Below, piece after piece: positions 1-6,792 of a stretch of DNA of 8,735 nt. The notes below the pieces were generated by a model, which was not told the DNA's origin, did no database searches, and saw only the letters and a program-made list of their open reading frames with translations. The DNA comes from Bacillota bacterium (GTDB lineage: Bacteria; Bacillota; Clostridia; Clostridiales; Clostridiaceae): positions 1 to 8,735 of the forward strand of contig JAEZDX010000012.1 in the NCBI GenBank assembly GCA_023417975.1. Direction: 5' to 3'. How positions within the stretch are numbered: position 1 is the first letter of the stretch; each line of letters opens with the position of its first letter. Position numbers and translations under genes: made by a program.

Positions 1-1818
1 ATGACGACGAGAACGAAGCAAGAAAAACAGAAAAAACTAAGAAATAATGAATATTATAATTTTCAAAATATACAGGACAGACTCTATAAACAGAGTTCTG
101 AGGGGAAAAATTTTAGAAATTTAATGACAACAATACTTTCAAGGGAAAATATCTTACTTGCATATAGAAATATAAAGAAAAATAAGGGCAGTAGAACACC
201 GGGAGTAAATAAAAACACCATCGTCAGCGTTGGTGAAATAGAGCCCAAAAACGCTATCGCTTATGTTAGAAATAGGCTTGAATACTTTACCCCTCATAAA
301 GTAAGGAGAAAAGACGTAGAAAAGGAAGGCGGAGGAGTAAGGCCTTTAGGTATACCAACTATTGAAGATAGACTTATTCAGCAGTGTATTAAACAAGTTC
401 TTGAACCCATTTGCGAAGCAAAGTTTTACAAGCATAGCTATGGTTTTAGACCTAACAGAAGCACTGGGCATGTTATTGCCAGAGCAATGTTTCTTATGAA
501 TATGTCGCAGATGCATTATATTGTAGAGCTTGATATTAAAAGCTTTTTCGATAATGTAGACCATGGGAAATTGCTGAAGCAAATATGGGCAATTGGAATA
601 AGGGACAAGAAACTGCTCTCAATAATATCTGCCATGATGAAAGCAGAAATTATAGGTATCGGTATACCCAGCCGAGGGGTTCCCCAAGGCGGAGTCCTAT
701 GTCCGTTACTGGCAAATATAGTGTTAAATGAACTGGATTGGTGGATTTCAAACCAATGGCAGTATATGAAAACACGGCATAAGTATAAATTTAAAAATGC
801 AAAGTACAAAGCCCTTAAGAAAACTGCTTTGAAGGAAATGTACATAGTAAGATATGCAGATTATGCCAAGATATTTTGCAGGAATGCAAAAACAGCTCAA
901 AAGGCTTTTGCAGCAGTTAAAGATTGGCTCAAAGAAAGACTCAATCTTGATATAAGTCCTAAGAAATCAAAGGTTGTCAATGTTCGTAAAAATTATTCCA
1001 ACTTCCTAGGCTTTAAATTAAAGGTTAAGCCAAAGAAAAATAAGTATGTTGTTAAATCTCACGTTAGTGAGAAAACAAGGAAGAAGATAATAAAGGGAAT
1101 AATCGAAGAAATAAAAACAATTAAGAAGAATCCCTCAGCGAAAACAGTAAATAACTATAACTCTAAGATAATAGGATGGCATAACTACTATAAAATAGCT
1201 ACGCACGTCAGTTATGACTTTAGAGAAATAGCTTTCTTAGTTAAAAGAGCCTTATATAATGGTACAAGAAGTATACGAAGCAGTACAGGAACGAAAACTG
1301 AAGCTTTCGAAAGACTATATGGAGACTACAATTTCAAGGTAACGTACATTGCTGGAGTAGCACTATTTCCAATAAGGGGAATTAGAACTAAGCATCCTAT
1401 GTGCTTTCAAAGAGGAATATGCCAATATTCAGCGGAAGGCAGAACAAAAATTCACAGTAATCTTAAAAGAGATTACTCATACATCATAGGATACTTTCTG
1501 AGAAATCCGGAGTTAGGCAGAGGAACTGAGTATAATGATAATAGAATATCATTATACATCGGACAGGATGGTAAATGTGCAATAACAAAGCAACCCTTAA
1601 GATTTAAAAATATGCACATACACCGAAAGATTCCAACCTTGATGGATGGATTGGACAGCTACAATAATCTCATATATGTTATAAAAGATATAGACACACT
1701 AATCCACGCAGTGGATTATGGAACCATAGAACTCTATATGGAGAAGTTAAAGTTAAATAAAAAGGCTTTAGCAAAATTGAATGAACTTCGTAAACTTGTT
1801 GGAAATTGCGTGATTTAA
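1..1818 (+). CDS. ltrA: Group II intron-encoded reverse transcriptase/maturase with altered catalytic box (YADY)
   Basis: A 605-residue LtrA-type protein, normal length for a bacterial intron protein with an endonuclease domain. Such proteins bind the intron RNA, help it fold and splice, and reverse-transcribe it into a DNA target. RT motifs appear in order: KNKGSRTPGV near residue 60, RPLGIPTIEDR near 114, YGFRPNRST near 147, ELDIKSFFDNVDH with catalytic D178, and PQGGVLCPLLANI. The YADD box reads Y-A-D287-Y288, so the second metal-binding Asp is lost (GAT codon 287, TAT codon 288). Maturase domain X follows (GWHNYYKIATHVSYDF, near residue 395). The C-terminal HNH region keeps C526, H541, N556 and H569 but has Arg at 542 and Asp at 565 where I expect His from relatives. 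Inference: DNA mobility is lost, but splicing help could remain because maturase activity does not need YADD. The start is taken as the first base of the window; an earlier start cannot be excluded. Confidence 0.93.
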   Translation: MTTRTKQEKQKKLRNNEYYNFQNIQDRLYKQSSEGKNFRNLMTTILSRENILLAYRNIKKNKGSRTPGVNKNTIVSVGEIEPKNAIAYVRNRLEYFTPHKVRRKDVEKEGGGVRPLGIPTIEDRLIQQCIKQVLEPICEAKFYKHSYGFRPNRSTGHVIARAMFLMNMSQMHYIVELDIKSFFDNVDHGKLLKQIWAIGIRDKKLLSIISAMMKAEIIGIGIPSRGVPQGGVLCPLLANIVLNELDWWISNQWQYMKTRHKYKFKNAKYKALKKTALKEMYIVRYADYAKIFCRNAKTAQKAFAAVKDWLKERLNLDISPKKSKVVNVRKNYSNFLGFKLKVKPKKNKYVVKSHVSEKTRKKIIKGIIEEIKTIKKNPSAKTVNNYNSKIIGWHNYYKIATHVSYDFREIAFLVKRALYNGTRSIRSSTGTKTEAFERLYGDYNFKVTYIAGVALFPIRGIRTKHPMCFQRGICQYSAEGRTKIHSNLKRDYSYIIGYFLRNPELGRGTEYNDNRISLYIGQDGKCAITKQPLRFKNMHIHRKIPTLMDGLDSYNNLIYVIKDIDTLIHAVDYGTIELYMEKLKLNKKALAKLNELRKLVGNCVI

Positions 1819-1841
1819 AGGAGTACTAATATATTGATGGA

Positions 1842-1919
1842 GCGCCGTATGCGGTGAAAGTCGCTTGTACGGTGCGGGGGAAAAGGCGGAGATTGTATCA
1901 AAGTCTTACCTATTCCTAT
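1842..1919 (+). ncRNA. Group II intron domains V and VI
   Basis: Domain V is the 34-nt element 1842-1875. A 9-bp lower helix (1842-1850 with 1867-1875, including G-T wobbles) and a 5-bp upper helix (1851-1855 with 1860-1864) carry a GAAA loop at 1856-1859 and a two-base bulge at 1865-1866. The catalytic triad position (1843-1845) reads CGC instead of the more common AGC. Domain VI follows (about 1876-1919); A1912, eight bases from the 3' end, is the likely branch-point adenosine. The fold looks intact, so this copy may still splice in cis even though its protein has lost an RT active-site residue. Confidence 0.85.
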
Positions 1920-2640
1920 TTATTAATGCAGATGGACATGTTGGTGTACAAGGTGAGTTATTATCATCAAACATGTTTGCGTACTGTGCAAATAATCCAG
2001 TTAATAAATCAGACTCAACTGGATACTGGTTTGGATTAGATGATGCAATAGCTGCTTGTGTTGGTGCGATTGCAGGAGTTGCTGGACAATATATTGGCGA
2101 TGTTACATCAAATATGCTAGCTGGAAAGAGTGGATTGGATATATTTACACCTTCTAGTTCTTGGCAGTCATATGTGGGTGCTGGCATTGGAGGTGCGCAG
2201 GTGGAGTTGCAAGTATATATCTTGGAGCAGTAGCAGGAGGAGCTATTGCAGCAGGGTTAGGAACTGCTGTTGGACAGACTCTTGAGAATTTTACGGGTGG
2301 TACGAAGAGAAGCATTATAGAAATTGGAGCGAATACAGTAGTTGATGCTGCACTTGGAGGGTTTGCATCAAAAGTATTGAATTATCCTGTGAGTGGTATA
2401 ACAGGAGGAAGGAATAGTATGGCTTCAGTTTTCCAATCTGGATTAACTAAAATAAAAAATGGAACGGCAAGTAAAATGAGTGCTCCAGTATTTTGTAAGG
2501 GGATTACATCATCTTTTGTGTCAGGTTTAAGTGGTTCAATATTAAATGGATTTAAATCTAGAGCAGTTGATGTGTGGAGTGCAGGTAAAGGTAGAAACAC
2601 AATAAGTAGCGGCCCATTATATTGGGAAGCTGCAAAGTAG
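1920..2640 (+). pseudogene. RHS C-terminal module 1 (3' exon of the intron), frameshifted
   Basis: Reading from the intron boundary gives the end of an RHS core (INADGHVG, then MFAYCANNPVNKSDSTGY). A long Gly/Ala-rich stretch follows (AIAACVGAIAGVAG; AGGVASIYLGAVAGGAIAAG) of the glycine-zipper kind common between RHS cores and toxin tips. The first frame (from 1922) stops at 2231-2233, while clear continuation is in another frame and runs to TAG 2638-2640. Adding one base near 2195-2198 joins GAGIGGA to AGGVASIYL, so a single-base deletion has broken the gene. The usual DPSG motif at the core/tip boundary reads D-S-T-G. The last ~100 residues show no toxin family I recognise. RHS proteins are large delivered or surface toxins whose C-terminal tip is the effector; the rest of this one would lie upstream of the intron. 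Confidence 0.8.
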
Positions 2641-2650
2641 AGTTTAATAT

Positions 2651-3130
2651 ATGGAGTGGTTGGTAGTGGATTATGGATTGATAATAAAAGTATACATTGA
2701 GAGATTGTTTGTGCTAATTGTAGTTATTTATTTTGTGGTAAGAGTTCTGAATAAAAAAACAATAATAAACCCCAAAAATGCAATACCATCAAAAAGAGAG
2801 GTCATAATTAAATACAATAAGAAACTTGATTTGATTGCAAGAATATGTATGATAATTTATACAGTGTATGCATTACCATTCGTTTTATTTCCTGCCATTA
2901 TGGATATACCATATATTGCTCAGGAGAGGTGTATTACAATTGAATGTAAAACAATTTCGCATGATAATGTTGGAGACATAGATAAGATACGTACAATCCA
3001 AGTAATTAATTTAAAAACAAATGAAACTTTATTCTTAAAAGTCAACTATAGCCCGATTCAAGAAAATGAATATTTTGTAATAGAATATATTCCACATCTT
3101 AGAATTGGAAAAATAATAGGCAAGGGTTAA
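2651..3130 (+). CDS. Small membrane protein, candidate immunity partner of RHS module 1
   Basis: A 159-residue protein I do not recognise. A hydrophobic segment at about residues 16-33 (IERLFVLIVVIYFVVRVL) and a second at about 61-83 (ARICMIIYTVYALPFVLF) suggest two membrane helices separated by a basic loop rich in Lys and Arg. The last ~75 residues are hydrophilic and beta-like (ECKTISHDNVG; NLKTNETLFLKV). The gene begins 10 bases after the stop of the RHS tip, the usual place for an immunity gene in polymorphic toxin loci, and modules 2 and 3 are also followed by small membrane proteins. No strong Shine-Dalgarno site precedes the ATG, so translation may be coupled to the toxin ORF. The immunity role is inferred from position only. 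Confidence 0.6.
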   Translation: MEWLVVDYGLIIKVYIERLFVLIVVIYFVVRVLNKKTIINPKNAIPSKREVIIKYNKKLDLIARICMIIYTVYALPFVLFPAIMDIPYIAQERCITIECKTISHDNVGDIDKIRTIQVINLKTNETLFLKVNYSPIQENEYFVIEYIPHLRIGKIIGKG

Positions 3131-3432
3131 TTGACTGCAAAATTTGGTGTAAGTCACTGCAAATGTTAAGATATTTTATCTACTAAATAAGATTCTTTCA
3201 AAATCAGATAAAGTAAAAATTGAGACTAGAAGCATAATTAGAATTCTGTAGTGAGAGGTAACTGGCAGGTAAAAAAGTACCCTGAAAACTCTGATTGAGT
3301 ACCCAAAAGGAGCTACTAAAGTACGAGCTCAGGAAACATAGGGTAAGCGGTGAAAACTCCATACAAGGGCTGATTGAAGTTAATAGTAACAAAGGAAAAA
3401 TTAAATATATATCATAATGATAGTAGCATTGG
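3131..3432 (+). other. Gene-free stretch with possible structured RNA
   Basis: No ORF with coding character was seen. Positions about 3250-3390 are richer in G, and short helices can be drawn: GGTA 3268-3271 with TACC 3278-3281, and GAGCT 3310-3314 with AGCTC 3326-3330. GTAC recurs at 3277, 3298 and 3321. The look is of a folded RNA, perhaps a decayed group II intron domain, but I could not match it to a known riboswitch or intron domain. It ends just before a strong terminator at 3433, so it could be a small transcript or the leader of the integrase remnant. Confidence 0.3.
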
Positions 3433-3466
3433 GAGCTAACGTTCAGAGCGTTAGCTCTTTTCTTTT
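3433..3466 (+). terminator. Rho-independent terminator
   Basis: A perfect 9-bp stem, GAGCTAACG (3433-3441) with CGTTAGCTC (3449-3457), a 7-base loop, and the T-rich run TTTTCTTTT at 3458-3466. It lies 31 bases upstream of the integrase remnant, so it would end transcription from module 1 or act as an attenuator. Confidence 0.85.
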
Positions 3467-3496
3467 GCTAAAAAATCAATTGAAAGGAGAATAGGC

Positions 3497-3830
3497 ATGG
3501 CAACAGATTTTGTGGAGAAATTCAAAAGATATTTGAAGAAGGATGGCAAGAGTCCAAAGACCATTGAAAGCTATGTCGGAGACATTGGTGGCTTTGTGTC
3601 CTGCATTCAAAATATGGGAGTGAAATTTCAAGGAGAACTCAAACGATTTTATGTCACAAGTTTTAAAAAGCTACCTTACTGAAAAGCAGTATGAGACAGC
3701 TACCATCAACAAGAAAATCAACAGTCTACAATCATTCAATGGATTCCAGAAGAAAAACAACTATATCAAAATACAAGGACTACAAAGGACTTCAAGCATA
3801 CATGCAAAGACACCAATATACATGGAATGA
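3497..3830 (+). pseudogene. Tyrosine recombinase/integrase N-terminal remnant
   Basis: It starts at ATG with a good ribosome site (AAAGGAG, 8 bases upstream). The protein begins MATDFVEKFKRYLKKDGKSP, KTIESYVGDIGGF, the pattern of the N-terminal core-binding (SAM-like) domain of phage-type integrases. The frame stops at 3680-3682, but the next frame continues the same domain (SYLTEKQYETATINKKINSL) from 3669 after an extra A in the A-run 3665-3669. Similarity fades after about 3760, and frame 3 stops at 3828-3830. The catalytic domain with its R-H-R-Y residues is absent, so this is a dead fragment and a sign of an earlier mobile element in the locus. Confidence 0.75.
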
Positions 3831-4292
3831 GGCTATAGGAAACTATCAACTCCTGGAAGAGTATCAAAAGCAGATGAAGACTGAAAGGGTACTAAGTAAG
3901 TTTGAAGATGGAGCAAGCAGTAAGCAGTAAGCCAGCACGAATCATCTCCATGTTCTCAAAAAAGCTTGAATCTAGGGATATTGCAAAGAAGCTAGGGCAT
4001 GAAAGTCACGATAGACATTTAGACATTCTAGAACTATTGGATTCAAAGAAAGAAAAACTACTGGAACTTCTGAACTCAGATTCCAATGAGGACATGGCTA
4101 TGCCTAGATACGTCATAGGATGACTATGTGTGACCAAGTCTGTGCACATGGTGACAGGACTATACCTGTTGATACGAGAATACAGCACTGAAAAAAACAT
4201 CTCCCAGAAGGACATGTTTCAGATAGCAATGATTGAATTTTTCAAAAAAATACGGATACAAAGGAGAAGTACAAGCACTGATTGGACTATGA
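3770..4292 (+). pseudogene. Unrecognised accessory gene with three lesions
   Basis: Three reading-frame pieces fit together as one broken gene. Piece one (frame 1, to 3930) contains GLQAYMQRHQYTWNEAIGNY. A 7-bp tandem duplication (3916-3929) then shifts the frame; removing one unit joins DGASSK directly to PARIISMFSKKLESRDIAKK. A TGA at 4121-4123 interrupts the same frame between MPRYVIG and VTKSVHMV. Finally a run of seven A (4244-4250) shifts the end; with six, the protein ends FFKKYGYKGEVQALIGL at TGA 4290-4292. The C-terminal part (EYSTEKNISQKDMFQIAMIE) resembles small helical DNA-binding or accessory proteins of plasmids and phages in Clostridia, a weak impression from memory. The 5' end is unclear and merges with the integrase remnant. 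Confidence 0.6.
3916..3929 (+). repeat. 7-bp tandem duplication (AGCAGTA x2)
   Basis: AGCAGTA at 3916-3922 is repeated exactly at 3923-3929. Because 7 is not a multiple of 3, it creates the frame break in the surrounding pseudogene; deleting one unit restores an open frame. Confidence 0.9.
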
Positions 4293-4298
4293 ATACTG

Positions 4299-4346
4299 GA
4301 AAGCATCTATCATACTTATAGTTGACGGATGCTTTCTTATTTTTTT
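4299..4346 (+). terminator. Rho-independent terminator
   Basis: A perfect 9-bp stem, GAAAGCATC (4299-4307) with GATGCTTTC (4328-4336), a 20-base loop, and a T-rich tail at 4337-4346. It begins 7 bases after the restored stop of the upstream pseudogene and would be its terminator. Confidence 0.8.
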
Positions 4347-4755
4347 GCGCCAGGGCAGAGAAAGGACACATTTTGGGCAAGATCGAAAGGGAAAATTCCA
4401 AGTTCCAAACTGAATTTGAGTGGAAAGGGTAAAGCTTGATGAAAGCGTTTCTCAATATATGGTATAATTTCTGTAAAGAGTAGTTACATTTGAGTAAAAT
4501 ATGTCCTATCCGCTCTAAATCAGACCAAGCTATGTTCTACATGTGACCAGAAGTAAAAAATACAAATAGGAATGAACCCATTTGATTCTACAAGCTTTCT
4601 AAATCATTGTAGAAACTAAGCTGATTTGGCAACAGCTTTTGAAATGGACAGTTCTAAGTTCATTAGTTTCAACAATGGTGAACTGCAGCTAGTCACGCTA
4701 AGCCAGTAATGTCAACGAGTTTCAGGATTGAGAAAATTGGATAGATATCAAGACT
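4347..4755 (+). other. Gene-free spacer before the orphan RHS tip
   Basis: I see no credible gene. Contents: an extended -10 box at 4460-4468 and an 8-bp inverted repeat, TTCTACAA 4586-4593 with TTGTAGAA 4607-4614, which has no T-run and so is not a terminator. The first ~100 bases have a purine-rich character unlike the neighbours and may be a dispersed intergenic repeat, but that is only an impression. Nothing resembling RHS sequence appears until about 4759. Confidence 0.5.
4460..4468 (+). promoter_or_regulatory. Candidate extended -10 promoter
   Basis: TGG-TATAAT: a perfect -10 hexamer (4463-4468) with the TGn extension. No good -35 is seen at 16-18 bp. It lies 288 bases upstream of the orphan RHS tip and could transcribe it. 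Confidence 0.4.
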
Positions 4756-5436
4756 TTGGAGTTTAGGTATAGGTATGATCCAGAGACGGGCTTATATTAC
4801 TTGCAGAGTAGGTATTACTCGCCGGAGTGGGGCAGGTTTATTAATGCGGATGCTTTGGCTGGAAACGCTGGGCAATTATTGTCACATAATGTATTCGCTT
4901 ATTGCAGCAATAACCCCATAACGCGAAGCGACCCAAGTGGATTTATGTGGAAGATGGCAGATGACGGAATAGGCGGATATACACCCACAAATCAAGATAT
5001 TGATAATGAGGTGCAAAATTATGTAAGTAATAACAAGGATTATCCAAAAGCCAGATGGGATGTTGAAAATTTTGAAACAAAAAACGTTGTCTATAGAGCA
5101 AGTTATCCTCAATCCAAAATTAATAAGGGAATATTTACAACAAAAACTACATTAGGGGTAGAGGTTATTAAAATGACAAGTGCTTCTTGGAATCAACATT
5201 ATACTATTGTTAACTATTATGGAAGTAAACAAAGTAATTCTGGGCATATGTCTGTCGGAAACCTGGTATCAGTTATAGGTATTACTCTATCAACTCGGAT
5301 TCCGCCGCTTAAGGAGAATAAGGCTTATAATACAATAGCAGCATATGGTGGAATAGGTTTATCTATTTATGGAATTGCTTGGGACGACTTGCATAGTTAT
5401 CAGAAAATGAAAAGTGTTTGGTATAGAGATAAATAG
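4756..5436 (+). CDS. Orphan RHS core end plus C-terminal tip (module 2), intron-free
   Basis: 226 residues from a TTG start with no clear ribosome site; the start is uncertain, and this is probably a displaced tip rather than a complete gene. Residues 3-63 are a textbook RHS-associated core (YDPETGLYYLQSRYYSPEWG, RFINADA, FAYCSNNP, SDPSGF), except that the usual GYYYD spacing near residue 6 is shortened. Residues 64-226 are the variable tip, about 163 residues, with no toxin family I recognise. It is Lys/Asn/Tyr-rich, then carries weakly hydrophobic stretches (SVGNLVSVIGITLST; YNTIAAYGGIGLSIYGIAW) near the end, which with the membrane-protein neighbour hints at membrane action. The core is about 50% GC (4801-4860) and the tip about 28% (5101-5160), the mosaic expected when tips are swapped in. 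In RHS systems, orphan tips with short core homology serve as donors for recombination into the main gene. Confidence 0.78.
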   Translation: MEFRYRYDPETGLYYLQSRYYSPEWGRFINADALAGNAGQLLSHNVFAYCSNNPITRSDPSGFMWKMADDGIGGYTPTNQDIDNEVQNYVSNNKDYPKARWDVENFETKNVVYRASYPQSKINKGIFTTKTTLGVEVIKMTSASWNQHYTIVNYYGSKQSNSGHMSVGNLVSVIGITLSTRIPPLKENKAYNTIAAYGGIGLSIYGIAWDDLHSYQKMKSVWYRDK

Positions 5437-5512
5437 ATAGTATTAAACGCATTCAAGCTATTTCTTTAAATATTATTTATTTAGATTAACTGATGTTTTA
5501 TTGGAGGATAAA

Positions 5513-5799
5513 ATGAGTTTATATGGAATCTTAGTTAATATAATTTTTATCGTTGTTACCATTGTAAGATTGTAAGATTGTATGATGTTACATTTACTAC
5601 TAATTCAAAGTACTTCGAGTTGGTAATGGAGGTACTATGTATTGCTGGTATTCTATTAATAACAATAATTAACATTATGAATTTGCTTGGTTTATATGAA
5701 ATTGAGCGATTAGGAGATAGAGTTCTTTCAATAGCTTTACTGATTTATCTTGTAATATTATTACGTGATATAATGAAAAAGAGGAAAAGATATATGTAG
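5513..5799 (+). pseudogene. Small three-helix membrane protein broken by an 8-bp duplication, candidate immunity gene of module 2
   Basis: A clear ribosome site (TTGGAGG, 7 bases upstream) precedes ATG 5513. The frame stops after 20 codons (TAA 5573-5575) within two exact copies of GTAAGATT (5564-5579). Deleting one copy joins IFIVVTIVRL to YDVTFTTNSKYFELV, giving one protein of about 92 residues with three predicted membrane helices: about 3-20, 34-57 (VLCIAGILLITIINIMNLLG) and 70-86 (VLSIALLIYLVILL), with a basic C-terminus. It lies 76 bases downstream of the module 2 tip, where immunity genes sit. Translation from the internal TTG at 5578 would give a product with only the last two helices. 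I do not recognise a family; the immunity role is positional. Confidence 0.7.
5564..5579 (+). repeat. 8-bp tandem duplication (GTAAGATT x2)
   Basis: GTAAGATT occurs at 5564-5571 and again at 5572-5579, inside the first membrane segment of the small membrane protein gene. It produces the only frame break in that gene. Such a repeat can be lost by replication slippage, so the break could be reversible. Confidence 0.92.
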
Positions 5800-6143
5800 G
5801 TTATAGTGAACAATATACTCAACTAATTAATAGTAGAAGGCTGAAATAAAAAATGGTAAAATCAGAAGTATTATACTTTTGAGTGAAGAAAAGTTAAATT
5901 ATCATTTGTAGATAAGTATGTGACATTCGAAGATTTGGTTAGAGATAGAACAAATGCCGCCATGCAAATTAACCTCCCATTTGATATACTTTTGTAAAGT
6001 AATCGGACGGGAGGTTTTTATTGTGAGAGCTACAGCAGAGAAGCTGTTCCTTTGGGTTTAGAAGCATCAGTGACTATATTTAACACTTTCGGTGTAAATG
6101 TACATGTTTCATTTATGTAGGACAATATTAAAGGAGGTAAAAA
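5800..6143 (+). other. Mostly gene-free spacer with an internal terminator
   Basis: No convincing gene. One short open stretch, about 5890-5996, reads DKYVTFEDLVRDRTNAAM and could be the tail of a decayed ORF (it follows a stop and lacks a start), but I cannot place it in a family. A terminator lies at 5971-6020. The end of the stretch holds the strong ribosome site of the SUKH gene (AAAGGAGG, about 6130). Confidence 0.4.
5971..6020 (+). terminator. Rho-independent terminator
   Basis: An 8-bp stem, AACCTCCC (5971-5978) with GGGAGGTT (6009-6016), a 30-base loop, and a short T-run (TTTA). The long loop makes it less certain than the others. It would close the module 2 transcript. Confidence 0.65.
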
Positions 6144-6673
6144 ATGTTTAATAAAAGCTTAATTGATAATCTATTAATGGTAAAGAGTGAATTAAAGAAA
6201 CTCGATAAGGATTGCTTATACCAACAGTTTTCTCCCAACTTACCTGCTAGCGAAGAAAATATCATTGAAGTTGAAAAAGTATTAGTTTATGTTATTAATG
6301 AGGAATACAGGGATTTTCTAAAAAGTGCAAATGGGTGGAATAACTTTTTTCAAACCATTACTCTTTATGGAACTTGCGATTTTCTAGGTTCAGAATTGTA
6401 CTTATATTTGAATCAGGGATTTTAGATTTATGGGATGAGGCAGTAGAGGCAACTGGATTTTCTAAAGATGATTTACTACCAATAGCAGCAACGAAAAATA
6501 ATATGGATATGTTTCTTTTAGCAAAACCGAGTTCAAAAGAACCAGGATTAGTAATATGGTTTGCAGCATATGAAATTGAAAGATATAGAAGTTTTAATGA
6601 GTTCTTCACAAAAATGATTGAATATAATATGATGGATGTTGAATATTTTAAGAATGAAGCGTCAAAATCATAG
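6144..6673 (+). pseudogene. SUKH-type (SMI1/KNR4) immunity protein, frameshifted
   Basis: A very strong ribosome site (AAAGGAGG, 7 bases before ATG). The first frame encodes LPASEENIIEVEKVL, NEEYRDFLKSANGWNNFF and LYGTCDFLGSELY, the usual start of SUKH-fold proteins (the NGW signature followed by a strand ending in a small-residue turn). It stops at 6423-6425. The remainder is in another frame: LDLWDEAVEATGF, DDLLPIAATKNNMD, LVIWFAAYEIERYRSFNEFF, ending at TAG 6671-6673. A one-base deletion near 6400-6412 explains the break; the joined protein would be about 176 residues, normal for the family. SUKH proteins are among the commonest immunity proteins in bacterial polymorphic toxin loci and act by binding the toxin domain. 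No toxin that would match lies immediately upstream, so it is an orphan. Confidence 0.7.
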
Positions 6674-6746
6674 ATATTGTAAGATTATATAAAATGTGTT
6701 GATTGATTAATACGTATTATGATACTATATTCAGCTACTTAATCAC

Positions 6747-6768
6747 AACAACACTGTGGTGGTTTTTT
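6747..6768 (+). terminator. Weak terminator
   Basis: AACAAC (6747-6752) pairs with GTGGTT (6759-6764) with one mismatch, followed by a run of T to 6768. It is placed 73 bases after the SUKH stop, but the stem is short. Confidence 0.35.
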
Positions 6769-6792
6769 AAATAATTATCAGACAATAACTAC

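Larger units (their letters stand above)
1..1919 (+). mobile_element. Group II intron, 3' part (ORF plus domains V and VI), inserted in an RHS gene
   Basis: This is the 3' portion of a bacterial group II intron: a reverse transcriptase/maturase ORF (domain IV) followed by a canonical domain V and domain VI. Domains I to III would lie upstream of the window. The 3' boundary is placed at 1919, where the intron would end in the usual AT, because the sequence from 1920 on reads in frame as an RHS core (F-I-N-A-D) and aligns with the uninterrupted RHS core at 4838-4950. The intron lies on the same strand as the RHS gene, so splicing could rejoin the RHS message. The 5' exon is not visible. A second, truncated copy is at about 6801-7043. 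Confidence 0.9.

Noticed and set aside
346..845. Two minus-strand ORFs inside the intron protein gene
   Set aside because: Both are antisense to well-conserved RT motifs and have no ribosome site; they are shadows.
1854..2039. 61-residue plus-strand ORF starting in domain V
   Set aside because: It starts inside the intron's catalytic RNA and is out of frame with the RHS exon.
3204..3392. 62-residue minus-strand ORF in the 3131-3432 spacer
   Set aside because: No ribosome site and low-complexity composition; it lies over the possible structured RNA.
4219..4455. 78-residue minus-strand ORF over the terminator at 4299
   Set aside because: It overlaps a plus-strand terminator and the end of a pseudogene, with no start signals. 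I treat it as a shadow, although similar antisense frames may recur if this is a dispersed repeat.
4586..4614. 8-bp hairpin as a terminator
   Set aside because: It is not followed by a T-run on either strand.
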